Positions 6,869-15,823 of a stretch of DNA of 64,000 nucleotides are shown piece by piece. The stretch lies in assembly GCF_003751265.1 (NCBI RefSeq), contig NZ_RJKN01000006.1:1-64000 (forward strand), read 5' to 3'. Source of the DNA: Pseudokineococcus lusitanus. GTDB lineage: Bacteria; Actinomycetota; Actinomycetes; Actinomycetales; Quadrisphaeraceae. The notes under the pieces were generated by a model that was not told the DNA's origin, ran no database searches, and was given only the letters and a program-made list of their open reading frames with translations. Position numbers and translations under genes: made by a program. Positions within the stretch are counted from its first letter, which is position 1, and every line of letters starts with the position of its first letter.

Positions 6869-8833
6869 GTGGCAGCCCTTCCCGCGACCCCCCGGTCCTG
6901 CGACCACCCCTCCCGACGGCGGGGACGCGTCCTGCTCGCCGGCGCGGTCGCCGGCCTCCTGCTCGCCCCGGTGGCGCCCGCGGTGGCCGCCCCCGCCGCG
7001 GCCCCCGCGCGCGACGGCGCCGCGCCGGCGGCCGGCCCGCACACGAGCCGCGAGGACGTCTGGGTGAAGGCGACGATGCGCCGGATGACGGTGGCGCAGA
7101 AGGTCGGCCAGATGATGACGGGCTACGTCTACGGCACCGACGCCCACACCCCCGACGCCCGGAACACCGCGCTCTACGGCGTCGCCACCCCCGCCGAGGT
7201 CGTCGAGGAGTTCGCGCTCGGCGGCGTCGTCCACTTCGTGTGGACCGACAGCTACTCGAAGGGCCCCGAGCAGCTGGCGCGCCTCAACAACGGCCTGCAG
7301 GACGCCGCGCGGTCGTCGAACCGCCGGGTGCCGCTGATGATCTCGACCGACCAGGAGACGGGGCTCGTCGCCCGCCTCGGCACGCCCGCCACCGCCTTCC
7401 CGGGCGCGATGGCGCTGGGCGCGAGCCGCGACGCCGAGGGCGCCCGCCGCGCGGCCGCCGTCACCGGCTCCGAGCTGCTGAGCGTGGGCATCAACCAGAA
7501 CTACGCGCCGGTGGCCGACGTCAACGTCGACCCGGCCAACCCCGTCATCGGCGTCCGCTCCTTCGGCTCCGACCCCGCGCTCGTCGGCGACATGGTCACC
7601 GCGCAGGTCGCGGGCTACCAGGAGGACAGCGGCGTCGCGACGTCCGCCAAGCACTTCCCCGGCCACGGCGACACGGCGACGGACAGCCACGTCGGCCTGC
7701 CCGTCATCGACCACACCCGCGAGGAGTGGGAGGAGCTCGACGCGCCGCCCTTCCGCGCGGCCGTCGAGGCCGGCGTCGACTCGATCATGACGGCGCACAT
7801 CGTCGTGCCGTCGCTCGACCCGACGGGCGTCCCCGCGACGCTCTCCGAGCCGATCATGACCGGCGTCCTGCGCGAGGAGCTCGGCTACGACGGCGTCATC
7901 ACCACCGACTCCCTCGAGATGGAGGGAGTCCGGACGATGTTCGACGACGGCGAGGTGGCCGTCCGCGCCGTCGAGGCCGGCTCGGACGTGCTGCTCATGC
8001 CGGCGCAGCCGAAGGTCGCCGTCGACGCCCTGCTCGCGGCCGTCGACTCCGGCCGGATCACCGAGGAGCGCCTCGACGAGAGCGTCGAGCGCATCCTTCG
8101 CCTCAAGTGGGAGCGCGGGGTCGTCGCCGACAGCTCCGCCGACGTCGACGCCGTGCTGACGACCCTCGGGAACGCCGACCACCAGGCCGTCGCCCGCGAG
8201 GTCACCGACCGCACGACGACCCTGCTGAAGGACGACGCCGGTCTCCTCCCGCTCGCCGACGGCGAGGACCGCGACGTCCTCGTCACCGGCTGGGGCGCCG
8301 CCCCCGCCGCGGCGCTCGGCGCCGCGCTCACCGAGCACGGCGACACCGTCGAGGTGAAGGAGATCGGTGCCTCGGCGCCCGACCCGACCGACCCGCCGGA
8401 CCCCGCCGACCCGGGCGGCGGCCCCGCGGACCCGGCGCTCGACGAGGCGGTCGCGGCCGCCGAGGACGCCGACGTCGTCGTCGTCCTCACGAACAAGGCG
8501 TGGGACACCGCCGTCACCGACAAGCCCGGCCGCCAGCGCCAGGCCGTCGCCGAGCTCGTCGCCACCGGCACGCCCGTCGTCCACGTGGCCGTCCGCGACC
8601 CCTACGACGTCGCGCACCTGCCGACGGTGACGACGTCGCTCACCACCTACTCGACGACCCCCGTCGCCCTGCAGTCGCTCGCCCGGGTGCTGCACGGCGA
8701 CGTCGCCCCCGCCGGCCGCCTGCCCGTCGACGTCCCCACGGCCGACGGCTCCGGCGTCCTCCTGCCCTTCGGCACCGGGCTCACCTGGGACGCCGACGGC
8801 ACCACCACGACTCTCCCCGAGGAGCAGCGATGA
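6869..8833 (+). CDS. nagZ: Secreted beta-N-acetylglucosaminidase NagZ (GH3)
   Basis: The product is 654 residues, close to the two-domain exported NagZ of Gram-positives (about 640). An Arg-rich start and hydrophobic core (VLLAGAVAGLLLAP) form a signal peptide cleaved near AVAAPAAAP. The GH3 domain follows, with KHFPGHGDTATDSH carrying the Asp-His acid/base dyad of NagZ and ITTDSLEMEGV carrying the nucleophile Asp. The C-terminal half is the second GH3 domain. NagZ removes terminal GlcNAc from MurNAc(-peptides). The GTG at 6869 is preceded by GAGGAG. The stop overlaps the namZ start (ATGA), so the two are translationally coupled. Confidence 0.93.
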   Translation: MAALPATPRSCDHPSRRRGRVLLAGAVAGLLLAPVAPAVAAPAAAPARDGAAPAAGPHTSREDVWVKATMRRMTVAQKVGQMMTGYVYGTDAHTPDARNTALYGVATPAEVVEEFALGGVVHFVWTDSYSKGPEQLARLNNGLQDAARSSNRRVPLMISTDQETGLVARLGTPATAFPGAMALGASRDAEGARRAAAVTGSELLSVGINQNYAPVADVNVDPANPVIGVRSFGSDPALVGDMVTAQVAGYQEDSGVATSAKHFPGHGDTATDSHVGLPVIDHTREEWEELDAPPFRAAVEAGVDSIMTAHIVVPSLDPTGVPATLSEPIMTGVLREELGYDGVITTDSLEMEGVRTMFDDGEVAVRAVEAGSDVLLMPAQPKVAVDALLAAVDSGRITEERLDESVERILRLKWERGVVADSSADVDAVLTTLGNADHQAVAREVTDRTTTLLKDDAGLLPLADGEDRDVLVTGWGAAPAAALGAALTEHGDTVEVKEIGASAPDPTDPPDPADPGGGPADPALDEAVAAAEDADVVVVLTNKAWDTAVTDKPGRQRQAVAELVATGTPVVHVAVRDPYDVAHLPTVTTSLTTYSTTPVALQSLARVLHGDVAPAGRLPVDVPTADGSGVLLPFGTGLTWDADGTTTTLPEEQR

Positions 8834-10185
8834 GCGAGCAGCAGCACGGCGCGGCCAGCCGCCGAGGGTTCCTCGGGGCGCTCGGCCTCGGCGCGGCGGC
8901 CGTCCCGGCCGGCGTGCTCGCCGGCGCCCTGCCCGCGGGCGCGACGGCGGCCGACCGCCCGACCCGCACCGGCACGGCCCGGCGCCGCCCCCGCGTGACG
9001 ACGGGCGCGGACCGCCTGGCCGCCGACGGCTTCGCGGCCCTCGCCGGGCAGCGGGTCGGCGTCGTCACCAACCCCACGGGCGTGCTCGCGGACCTGCGGC
9101 ACGAGGTCGACGTCATGGCGGCGAGCGGCGCCGTCGACCTACGCGCCGTCTTCGGCCCCGAGCACGGCTTCCGGGGCGCGGCGCAGGCCGGCGAGTCGGA
9201 GGACACCTACGTCGACGAGCGCACCGGCGTGACCATCTACGACGCCTACGGCGCGAAGGCCGCCGACTTCGTCCGGCTCTACGACGAGGCCGACGTCGAG
9301 ACGGTCGTCTTCGACATCCAGGACGCGGGCGCCCGCTTCTACACCTACGTCTGGACGATGTACGACGCGATGGTCGCGGCGGCGCTGTCCGGTCGGCGCT
9401 TCGTCGTCCTCGACCGCCCCAACCCCGTCGGCGGCCGCGCGCGCGGGCCGATGATGACCGACGAGTTCCGCACCTTCGTCGGCAACCAGCGCATCGCCCA
9501 GCAGCACGGCATGACGGTCGGCGAGCTCGCCGCCTTCCTCGACGGCGAGCTCATCACCGAGGAGACCGGCGGGCCGCGGCTCGGCGACGCCCTCGAGGTC
9601 GTGCCGATGCGCGGGTGGCGCGGCGACCTGGCCTTCGAGGACACGGGCCTGCCGTGGGTGTCGCCGAGCCCCAACATGCCGACGCCCGACGTCGCCCTCG
9701 TCTACGCGGGCACGTGCTGGTTCGAGGGCACGTCGCTGTCCGAGGGCCGCGGGACGACGACGCCCTTCCAGTCGGTCGGCTCGCCCGGCGCGGACTGGCG
9801 CTGGGCGGAGGCCGTCGCCGGGTACGAGCCCTGGGGGCTCGGCGTGCGCGAGGCGTACTTCACGCCCAGCTTCTCCAAGCACGTCGGGACGGTCTGCGCC
9901 GGCCTGCAGCTGCACGTCACCGACCCCACGCGGGTCGACGCGCTGACCGCCGCGACGGCGATGCTCGTCGAGGGCAGGCGGGTCGTCGAGGACTTCGCGT
10001 GGCGGGTGGACGCCGACCCGGCGCGGCCCTACTGGGTCGACAAGCTCTCGGGCTCGACGCGCCTGCGGGAGATGGTCGACGCCGGCGCGTCCGTCGCCGA
10101 CATCACCGCGGCGTGGGCGCCCGAGCTGGCCGCCTTCGAGGAGCAGCGCCGGCCGTACCTCCGCTACGGCGGGGGACGCTCGTGA
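8830..10185 (+). CDS. namZ: Exo-beta-N-acetylmuramidase NamZ (DUF1343)
   Basis: The product is 451 residues. The N-terminus has a twin-arginine signal (SRRGFLGALGLG) and cleavage near AGATA, so export is probably folded via Tat. The DUF1343/NamZ domain is unmistakable: GVVTNPTGV, VFGPEHGFRG, GVTIYDAYG, FDIQDAGARFYTYVWTM and LDRPNP. In Bacillus subtilis NamZ (YbbC) releases terminal MurNAc from peptide-free glycan chains and works with NagZ in sequential exo-lysis of murein. It starts within the nagZ stop codon and its own stop overlaps the next GTG, making a tight three-gene operon. Confidence 0.92.
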   Translation: MSEQQHGAASRRGFLGALGLGAAAVPAGVLAGALPAGATAADRPTRTGTARRRPRVTTGADRLAADGFAALAGQRVGVVTNPTGVLADLRHEVDVMAASGAVDLRAVFGPEHGFRGAAQAGESEDTYVDERTGVTIYDAYGAKAADFVRLYDEADVETVVFDIQDAGARFYTYVWTMYDAMVAAALSGRRFVVLDRPNPVGGRARGPMMTDEFRTFVGNQRIAQQHGMTVGELAAFLDGELITEETGGPRLGDALEVVPMRGWRGDLAFEDTGLPWVSPSPNMPTPDVALVYAGTCWFEGTSLSEGRGTTTPFQSVGSPGADWRWAEAVAGYEPWGLGVREAYFTPSFSKHVGTVCAGLQLHVTDPTRVDALTAATAMLVEGRRVVEDFAWRVDADPARPYWVDKLSGSTRLREMVDAGASVADITAAWAPELAAFEEQRRPYLRYGGGRS

Positions 10186-11993
10186 GGCGGGCCGGCGTGG
10201 TGGCGGTCGGGACCGCCGTGGCGCTCGCCCTGGGGGGCGCGCCCTCGGCCGGCGCGGCCGACGCGCCCGACCCCGGACGTGCCGCGGAGGAGGCCCCGAC
10301 GGGCCGCTTCGACGTCCCGCTGCCGGGCTTCTCCGCCCCGACGGCGCTGCGGCCCGGCACGCCCGAGGAGGTCGGGCTCGACCCGGCGCCGCTGCGGGCC
10401 GCGCTCGACGCCGTCGCCGAGCGCTCGACCGAGGGCCCCGCCGACCGCCGCCTCTACCCGGGCGCGGTCGCCGTCGTGGGCCACCGGGGCGTCGTCGTCG
10501 CCGAGGAGGCGCACGGCCTCGCCGTGCAGTACGCCGGGGCGCCGGGCGCGCAGGTGGCGACCGAGCTGCCCGCCGACGAGCAGGTCCCGATGACGACGTC
10601 GACGGTCTTCGACCTCGCGTCCGTCTCCAAGCTCTTCACCTCCGTCGCCGTCCTCCAGGAGGTGGAGGCGGGTCGCGTCGACCTCGACGCCCGCGTCGTG
10701 GAGTACCTGCCCGAGTTCGCCGTCGGCGGCGAGGCCAAGAGCCGTGTCACCGTGCGGCAGCTGCTGACGCACACGGCGGGCTTCACGCCCTTCGTCCCGC
10801 TGTGGAGCCTCTACCCGGACCGGGAGCAGCGGGTCCTCGGGGCGCTGCAGCAGCCGCTGCAGACCGAGCCGGGCACGGCGTACGTCTACAGCGACCTCTC
10901 GATGATCTCGCTCGGCGCGATCGTCGAGCGGGTCACCGGCGAGCGGCTCGACGTCGTCGTCCGCGACGGCCTCACCGCGCCGCTCGGCATGGGCAGCACG
11001 GGCTACTCGACGCCGGACGCCCCCGTCGAGGGCGCCGCCGCGACCGAGCTCCAGGTCACCCCGCCCCGCGGCGTCGTCCGCGGCGAGGTGCACGACGAGA
11101 ACGCGTGGGGCCTCGACGGCGTCGCCGGCCACGCCGGCGTCTTCTCGACGGCGGACGACCTCGCCGTCCTCGCCCAGACGCTGCTCGCGGGCGGCGTCGC
11201 GGCGGACGGCACGCGCGTGCTGTCCGAGCGCTCGGTGCGGCAGCTGATCACCGACGAGAACACCGAGTTCCCGGGCGACGCCCACGGCCTCGGCTTCGAG
11301 CTGGACCAGCGCTGGTACATGGACGGGCTCTCGGGGCCGCGGACGGCGGGGCACACCGGCTTCACCGGCACGTCCTTCGTCCTCGACTTCGCGTCCGGCT
11401 CCTTCGCGGTCCTCCTCACCAACCGGGTCCACCCGGCGCGGACCGGCCCGACGATCAACCCGGCGCGGCGCGCGCTCGCCCGCGGTCTCGCGCAGGCGCT
11501 GCAGGTGCCCGCGCGCGTCGGCGACGACGCCTGGTCCACGCAGGCGCTCGACGGCTCGACGCAGACCCTCGAGGGCACGGTCGACGCCCCGGCCCGCGGT
11601 GCGGAGCTGTCCTTCGCGGCCCTCGTCGACGTCGCGGAGAGCGACCCGCTCGTCGTCGAGACGTCCGCCGACGGCGGCACGACGTGGGCGCCGGTCCCGC
11701 TGCGCGCCCGCACGGTGCCGGACGCCCCGCGCGGCACGGGCCCCGCCGCCGTCGTCCGGGCGCCCGACGGCGTCCTCGCGGCGCACGGCCACCGCACGTG
11801 GTGGCAGGTGACCGGGCGGCTGCCCGCGGGCGAGCAGCTCGTGCGGTGGCGCTACACGACCGACGCCACCGAGCTGGGCCGCGGCGTCGTCGTCGACGGC
11901 GTGGCGGCCCGCGCCCGCGGCCGGACGCTGCTCGACGCCGAGGCGGACCCCTCGGCGCTCACGGCGGACGGGTGGGTGCGGACGACGGGCTGA
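10182..11993 (+). CDS. Secreted serine beta-lactamase-fold hydrolase (YbbE/AmiE-like)
   Basis: The product is 603 residues with a signal peptide (VVAVGTAVALALGG, cleavage near AGAADA). The penicillin-binding/class C beta-lactamase fold is shown by LASVSKLFTSV (SxxK, nucleophile Ser), YSDLSM (YxN-like) and HTGFTG (KTG-like). In B. subtilis the equivalent third gene of the ybbE-ybbD-ybbC block is an N-acetylmuramyl-L-alanine amidase, so I infer removal of stem peptides before NagZ and NamZ act. About 150 extra residues at the C-terminus (from about 440) form a beta-rich module, perhaps wall- or sugar-binding. The GTG at 10182 overlaps the namZ stop. Confidence 0.8.
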   Translation: MRRAGVVAVGTAVALALGGAPSAGAADAPDPGRAAEEAPTGRFDVPLPGFSAPTALRPGTPEEVGLDPAPLRAALDAVAERSTEGPADRRLYPGAVAVVGHRGVVVAEEAHGLAVQYAGAPGAQVATELPADEQVPMTTSTVFDLASVSKLFTSVAVLQEVEAGRVDLDARVVEYLPEFAVGGEAKSRVTVRQLLTHTAGFTPFVPLWSLYPDREQRVLGALQQPLQTEPGTAYVYSDLSMISLGAIVERVTGERLDVVVRDGLTAPLGMGSTGYSTPDAPVEGAAATELQVTPPRGVVRGEVHDENAWGLDGVAGHAGVFSTADDLAVLAQTLLAGGVAADGTRVLSERSVRQLITDENTEFPGDAHGLGFELDQRWYMDGLSGPRTAGHTGFTGTSFVLDFASGSFAVLLTNRVHPARTGPTINPARRALARGLAQALQVPARVGDDAWSTQALDGSTQTLEGTVDAPARGAELSFAALVDVAESDPLVVETSADGGTTWAPVPLRARTVPDAPRGTGPAAVVRAPDGVLAAHGHRTWWQVTGRLPAGEQLVRWRYTTDATELGRGVVVDGVAARARGRTLLDAEADPSALTADGWVRTTG

Positions 11994-12007
11994 CCCGTCG
12001 CGCCGCC

Positions 12008-12041
12008 GCGGCCCGCGTCCCCGCCCGGGGGCGCGGGCCGC
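12008..12041. terminator. Bidirectional terminator hairpin
   Basis: GCGGCCCGCG (12008-12017) pairs exactly with CGCGGGCCGC (12032-12041), between the convergent murein-salvage operon and the DUF4190 gene. Confidence 0.65.
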
Positions 12042-12047
12042 GTCGTC

Positions 12048-12335
12048 TCAGAAGCCGGACGCGCCGCCCAGCACCACGAGGACGACGAAGAACAGGACGT
12101 AGAGGACGACGAGGACCGCCCACAGCAGCCCCAGGACGATGCCCGTCGTCGCGAAGCCGCTGCCGCCCTCGCCCGTCCGCGCCATCTCGCGACGCGCGAG
12201 GATCCCGAAGACGAGCGCCAGCGGGGGCAGCGAGAAGGCCGTGCACAGCGCGACGACGGCCTTCGTGTTGGTGGCGGCCAGGGACGTCGGGGCGCCGGCA
12301 GGGCGCGGGGCGACGGGCGGGTAGACGTAGCTCAT
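12048..12335 (-). CDS. Small DUF4190 membrane protein
   Basis: The product is 95 residues: a short Pro-rich cytoplasmic head (YVYPPVAPRPAGAP), then two hydrophobic segments (about 25-45 and 65-90) linked by LARREMARTGEGGSGFAT. The pattern of a small residue-rich helix, GILAR-E and GFATTGIVLG is that of DUF4190 proteins, common in Actinobacteria and of unknown function. GAGGAG sits 6 bases before the ATG. A perfect 14-bp palindrome GACCGGCGCCGGTC (12351-12364) lies 15 bases upstream and may be an operator. Confidence 0.8.
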   Translation of the reverse strand: MSYVYPPVAPRPAGAPTSLAATNTKAVVALCTAFSLPPLALVFGILARREMARTGEGGSGFATTGIVLGLLWAVLVVLYVLFFVVLVVLGGASGF

Positions 12336-12567
12336 CGGCTCTCCTCGGTGGACCGGCGCCGGTCGGCGCCGCACCCGCCCGGTCGGCCGGGCCGTCCCGC
12401 GGATGACCCGTCGTGACGCCGCGTCCCGCCGTCGGCGTACCTGCACCGCCCGTCCGGCGTACGCGGACGAGGTCGGGTGCCGCGACGTGGTCGCCGACTG
12501 CCTCGAAGTGGTGGTCCGAGACCTCTCCGCACGACCACGACGTGGCACTCGAGGGGCGGCCCCTCCG

Positions 12568-13551
12568 TCAGCGCGCCGCGGGGACCCGCCCGACGCCGCG
12601 CACCGGCTCCCAGACGGCGACGCCGTGCGTCCGCGAGACCCACGTCGTCAGCGCCGCGGTGAGCCCGAGCGTCAGGGGCAGGGAGAAGAGCAGCGCCGAC
12701 GGGTCGACCTCGCCCTGCTGCAGCGACGACGGGCTCAGCGGGGCGGCGAGGAACAGCGGCAGGTTGTTGGCCACGTGCAGGACGACGGCCAGCTCGAGCC
12801 CGCCGCTCTTCCACACGAGGAAGCCCGTGGCGAGCGCGAACACGGCGATGTCCACCTGGCCGACCCAGTCGTAGCCGTGCCCGACCATGAACAGCGGCAC
12901 CGGCAGCACGACGCCCCACACCGGCCGGCGCAGCCACGTCCCGAGCACCTGCTGCGGCAGCCCGCGGAAGGCGTACTCCTCCGCCGCGCACTGCAGCGGG
13001 GTCATGACGAGCACGACGAGGACGACGAGCAGCAGCCGCCCGTCGAGCGGCGGCACCGACGTGTCCGGCGCCGGCCACAGCGCCGTCAGCCCCCACTGCA
13101 CCGCGGCGTACAGGGGCAGGACGACGGCGGCCGCGCGCAGCGCCATCCCCCAGCGGAACCGCCCGACGACGGAGTGGACGGTCCCCCGCTGCCCGCCGCC
13201 CCACCGGAGCGCGAGGACGACGACGGGGAGGAGCACCGCGATCGAGCCGAGCATGAGCAGCAGGTCGAGCGGGTTGCGGGGGTCGTCGAGCTCCGGCGAG
13301 ACGGCGGGCAGGACGCCCGGCGCCGCCAGGGAGACGACGGCCGCGACCAGCACCGCCACGAGCCCGACGGCCGCGACCCCGAGCAGCAGCCCGGCCCCGA
13401 CGCCCAGCGTCGCGAGCGGCCGCCACCACCGCGCCGTCCGCGGGTCCAGGTGGGCCACCCGGTGGTACGGCTGCGGCCCCACGGCGACCGGCACGGGCGG
13501 GGCGGGCGGCGGGCCGCCGGCGTACGCGGCGGGGACGGTCGGCGAGGTCAT
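12568..13551 (-). CDS. CPBP-family intramembrane metalloprotease
   Basis: The product is 327 residues. The Pro-rich cytoplasmic N-terminus (about 55 residues) is followed by about 8 membrane segments. The CPBP/Abi (CAAX-processing-like) motifs are AEEYAFRGL (EExxxR), FMVGHGYD (His) and HVANNLPLF (HxxxN). Members are glutamate-type intramembrane proteases; bacterial ones handle prenyl-like or bacteriocin-related substrates, mostly unknown. The start at 13551 (MTSPTVPAAY) is the first ATG after readable composition. It is divergent from the histidine kinase at 13724 across 172 bases. Confidence 0.85.
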   Translation of the reverse strand: MTSPTVPAAYAGGPPPAPPVPVAVGPQPYHRVAHLDPRTARWWRPLATLGVGAGLLLGVAAVGLVAVLVAAVVSLAAPGVLPAVSPELDDPRNPLDLLLMLGSIAVLLPVVVLALRWGGGQRGTVHSVVGRFRWGMALRAAAVVLPLYAAVQWGLTALWPAPDTSVPPLDGRLLLVVLVVLVMTPLQCAAEEYAFRGLPQQVLGTWLRRPVWGVVLPVPLFMVGHGYDWVGQVDIAVFALATGFLVWKSGGLELAVVLHVANNLPLFLAAPLSPSSLQQGEVDPSALLFSLPLTLGLTAALTTWVSRTHGVAVWEPVRGVGRVPAAR

Positions 13552-13723
13552 GCCGGAAGGCTCGCCCACGTCCGCCGCGTCGCGCGTCCTCCTCGCGGTC
13601 CGCTCCCCCGTCCGGGCGCGGACCGGTCGGACGACGTCCCTCCGCCGAGGGGCCACGCCCCCGGCGGCGGAGGTCGTCCCGGAGGAGGACCCGCCCGCGG
13701 CGGCGCCTTCCTACGCTGCCGTG

Positions 13724-15013
13724 GTGCCCGCTGCCCCGGCGTCCCCGACGCACCCACCCTCCCTGCCCGCCGCGGCCGAGCCGTCGGCGCCGCCGTCGGC
13801 ACCCGGGACGTCGTTCGCCGAGCGCCGGCCGCGGACGTGGGCCGTCACGGTCTCCGTCGTCTGCTCGGTGGTCGGGCCGCTGCTCTTCGTCGTGACCTTC
13901 GGGTCGACGCTCGAGGCGGACCCGCCCGTGCCGCGGCCGTGGCTGTGGGCGCCGCTCGTCGCCGTCGACGTGTGCGTCGGGCTCGTGGCGTGCGCGCTCG
14001 TCGGGCTGGGCCGGGGTTCGCGGACGGGCGCGCTGCTGCTCGCCGCGTCGATGACCGTGAGCTCCTGGGCGGGCCCGGCCGCGGTCGTGGGCGTCGTGCG
14101 CCTCGGCACGCGGCGTTCGCTCCCGCTCGACGTCGGCGTCGTGGCGCTGGTGGTCGCCGGGGGTGCGGCCCAGGCCTACGCCCTCGAGCTGGCCACCGGG
14201 GTGCCCGCCGAGCTCCCGCTGCTCGTGCCGCTGCTCGCGGCCGTCGTCGTCGCCCTCCTCCTCTGGGGCCGGGTCCGCGGTACCCGCGCCGCCCTCGTCA
14301 CCTCGCTCCGGCAGCAGGCCCTCACCGCGGAGCGGGAGCGCGCCGCCCTGGCCCGCGGCCGGGACGCCGACGTCGCCCGCACCCGTGCCGAGGAGCGCAG
14401 CGCCATCGCCCGCGACATGCACGACACGCTCTCCCACCAGCTCTCGGTCGTCGCCCTCCACGCCGGGGCCCTCGCCCACCGCGACGACCTGCCGCCCGAG
14501 CGCGTCCGCGAGGCCGCCCGCACGGTCCGCGACGCCGCGGCCGAGGCCAACGGCGTCCTCCGCGAGGTCCTCACGGCCCTGCGCAGCACGGACCCGGGGC
14601 AGCGGCTCGGCCACCACGGCGGCGCCGAGCCGCCGACCTCCGTCGCGGCGGCGGCGGCCCGCGCCCGGGAGCGGGGCCAGGACGTCGTCGTGCGCTGGGA
14701 GGGCCTGTCCGCGAGCGAGGTCGACGAGCGGTCGCCCGCCACGGCGGTCTCGCTGGCGCAGGTGACGGGCGAGCTGCTCGTCAACGCCGGCAAGCACGCG
14801 CCGGGGGCGCCGGTCGACGTCGCCCTCGCGCACGAGGACGACGACCTCGTCCTCCGCGTCACCAACCCCCTCGTCCGCGCCGCGCCGGCGCTGGGCACGG
14901 GGCTCGGCCTCGTCGGCGTCGCCGAGCGCGCCCGCCTCCTCGGCGGGACGGCGCGGCACGCCGTCGCGGACGGCCGCTTCCGGGTGGAGGTGCGGCTCCC
15001 GTGGACCCCGTGA
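13724..15013 (+). CDS. Sensor histidine kinase (HPK7, NarX/DesK-like)
   Basis: The product is about 429 residues. Residues about 40-200 hold five hydrophobic segments with no large extracellular domain, so it probably senses a membrane event. The dimerisation/phosphoacceptor box is ARDMHDTLSHQLSVVALHAG (His in MHDT). The ATPase has ELLVNAGKHAPG (N box) and GTGLGLVGVAERARLLGG (G box). A -10 TACGCT (13712-13717) ends six bases before this GTG, suggesting a leaderless start; the GTG at 13721 is an equal in-frame alternative. It is coupled by GTGA overlap to its response regulator. Confidence 0.88.
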   Translation: MPAAPASPTHPPSLPAAAEPSAPPSAPGTSFAERRPRTWAVTVSVVCSVVGPLLFVVTFGSTLEADPPVPRPWLWAPLVAVDVCVGLVACALVGLGRGSRTGALLLAASMTVSSWAGPAAVVGVVRLGTRRSLPLDVGVVALVVAGGAAQAYALELATGVPAELPLLVPLLAAVVVALLLWGRVRGTRAALVTSLRQQALTAERERAALARGRDADVARTRAEERSAIARDMHDTLSHQLSVVALHAGALAHRDDLPPERVREAARTVRDAAAEANGVLREVLTALRSTDPGQRLGHHGGAEPPTSVAAAAARARERGQDVVVRWEGLSASEVDERSPATAVSLAQVTGELLVNAGKHAPGAPVDVALAHEDDDLVLRVTNPLVRAAPALGTGLGLVGVAERARLLGGTARHAVADGRFRVEVRLPWTP

Positions 15014-15717
15014 CGCCCGAGACGTCCCCGCCGTCCGAGGCTGCCGACCGCGTCCGCGTGCTCCTCGTCGACGACGAGCGCCTCATGCGCGCCGGCCTGC
15101 GCCTCCTCGTCGACGGCACCGCCGGCATCACCGTCGTCGGCGAGGCGGGCGACGGGGCCGAGGCGCTGGTCCAGGTGGCCGCCCTCGACCCGGACGTCGT
15201 GCTCATGGACGTCCGCATGCCCGGCACCGACGGTCTGGAGGCGACGCGGCGCCTGCAGGAGAGCGGCGCCCGGGCACGCGTCGTCGTCCTCACCGCCTTC
15301 GACACCGACGACCACCTGCTCGACGCCCTGCGCGCCGGCGCCGTGTCCTTCCTCCTCAAGGACGCCCCGCCCGAGGCGGTCGTCGCCGCCGTCCACGACG
15401 CCGCACGGGGGCGGGCGACCTTCTCGCCGGCGGTGCTGGCGCGCCTCGTCCGGCTCGCCGCCGAGCCCGGCCGCCCCGACGACGTCGACCTCCCGGTGCC
15501 GGGAGGACCGGCCGACCCGCCCGACGGCATCACGCCCCGGGAGTGGGAGGTCGGCCGCTTCGTCGCGCAGGGCCTCACCAACGGCGAGATCGCCGAGACG
15601 CTCTTCGTCAGCACGACGACGGTGAAGACCCACGTCGCGCGGCTCTTCGACAAGCTCGCGGTGACCAACCGCGTGCAGCTCGCCATCCGCGTCCTCGAGC
15701 ACGACGCCGCGGGCTGA
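15010..15717 (+). CDS. NarL/FixJ-family response regulator
   Basis: The product is 235 residues: a receiver domain (VRVLLVDDERLMRAGL acidic pocket, VVLMDVRMPGTDG with phosphoacceptor Asp, VVVLTAF and FLLKDAPPE with conserved Thr and Lys) followed by a LuxR-type helix-turn-helix (TPREWEVGRFVAQGLTNGEI and VSTTTVKTHVARLFDKL). The GTG at 15010 overlaps the kinase stop; a GTG at 15001 is possible. It is the partner of the kinase at 13724. The secreted GH43 gene 106 bases downstream has a separate promoter-like region, so co-regulation is possible but not shown. Confidence 0.92.
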   Translation: MTPETSPPSEAADRVRVLLVDDERLMRAGLRLLVDGTAGITVVGEAGDGAEALVQVAALDPDVVLMDVRMPGTDGLEATRRLQESGARARVVVLTAFDTDDHLLDALRAGAVSFLLKDAPPEAVVAAVHDAARGRATFSPAVLARLVRLAAEPGRPDDVDLPVPGGPADPPDGITPREWEVGRFVAQGLTNGEIAETLFVSTTTVKTHVARLFDKLAVTNRVQLAIRVLEHDAAG

Positions 15718-15759
15718 CCTCCCGACCGGGTCCGCACGTCCGCCACCGCTCGACCGGTC

Positions 15760-15773
15760 GGACACTAATGTCC
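15760..15773. promoter_or_regulatory. Palindrome over the likely GH43 promoter
   Basis: GGACACTAATGTCC has 5-base perfect arms around CTAA, 51 bases before the GH43 GTG. It contains TAATGT (15766-15771), a good -10 hexamer, so a bound regulator would cover the promoter. Its AT content is unusual for the region. Confidence 0.5.
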
Positions 15774-15823
15774 CTTTCGCCACAAAAGAGTGGCGCATCG
15801 GTCGACGGAGATCGGGGACGGTC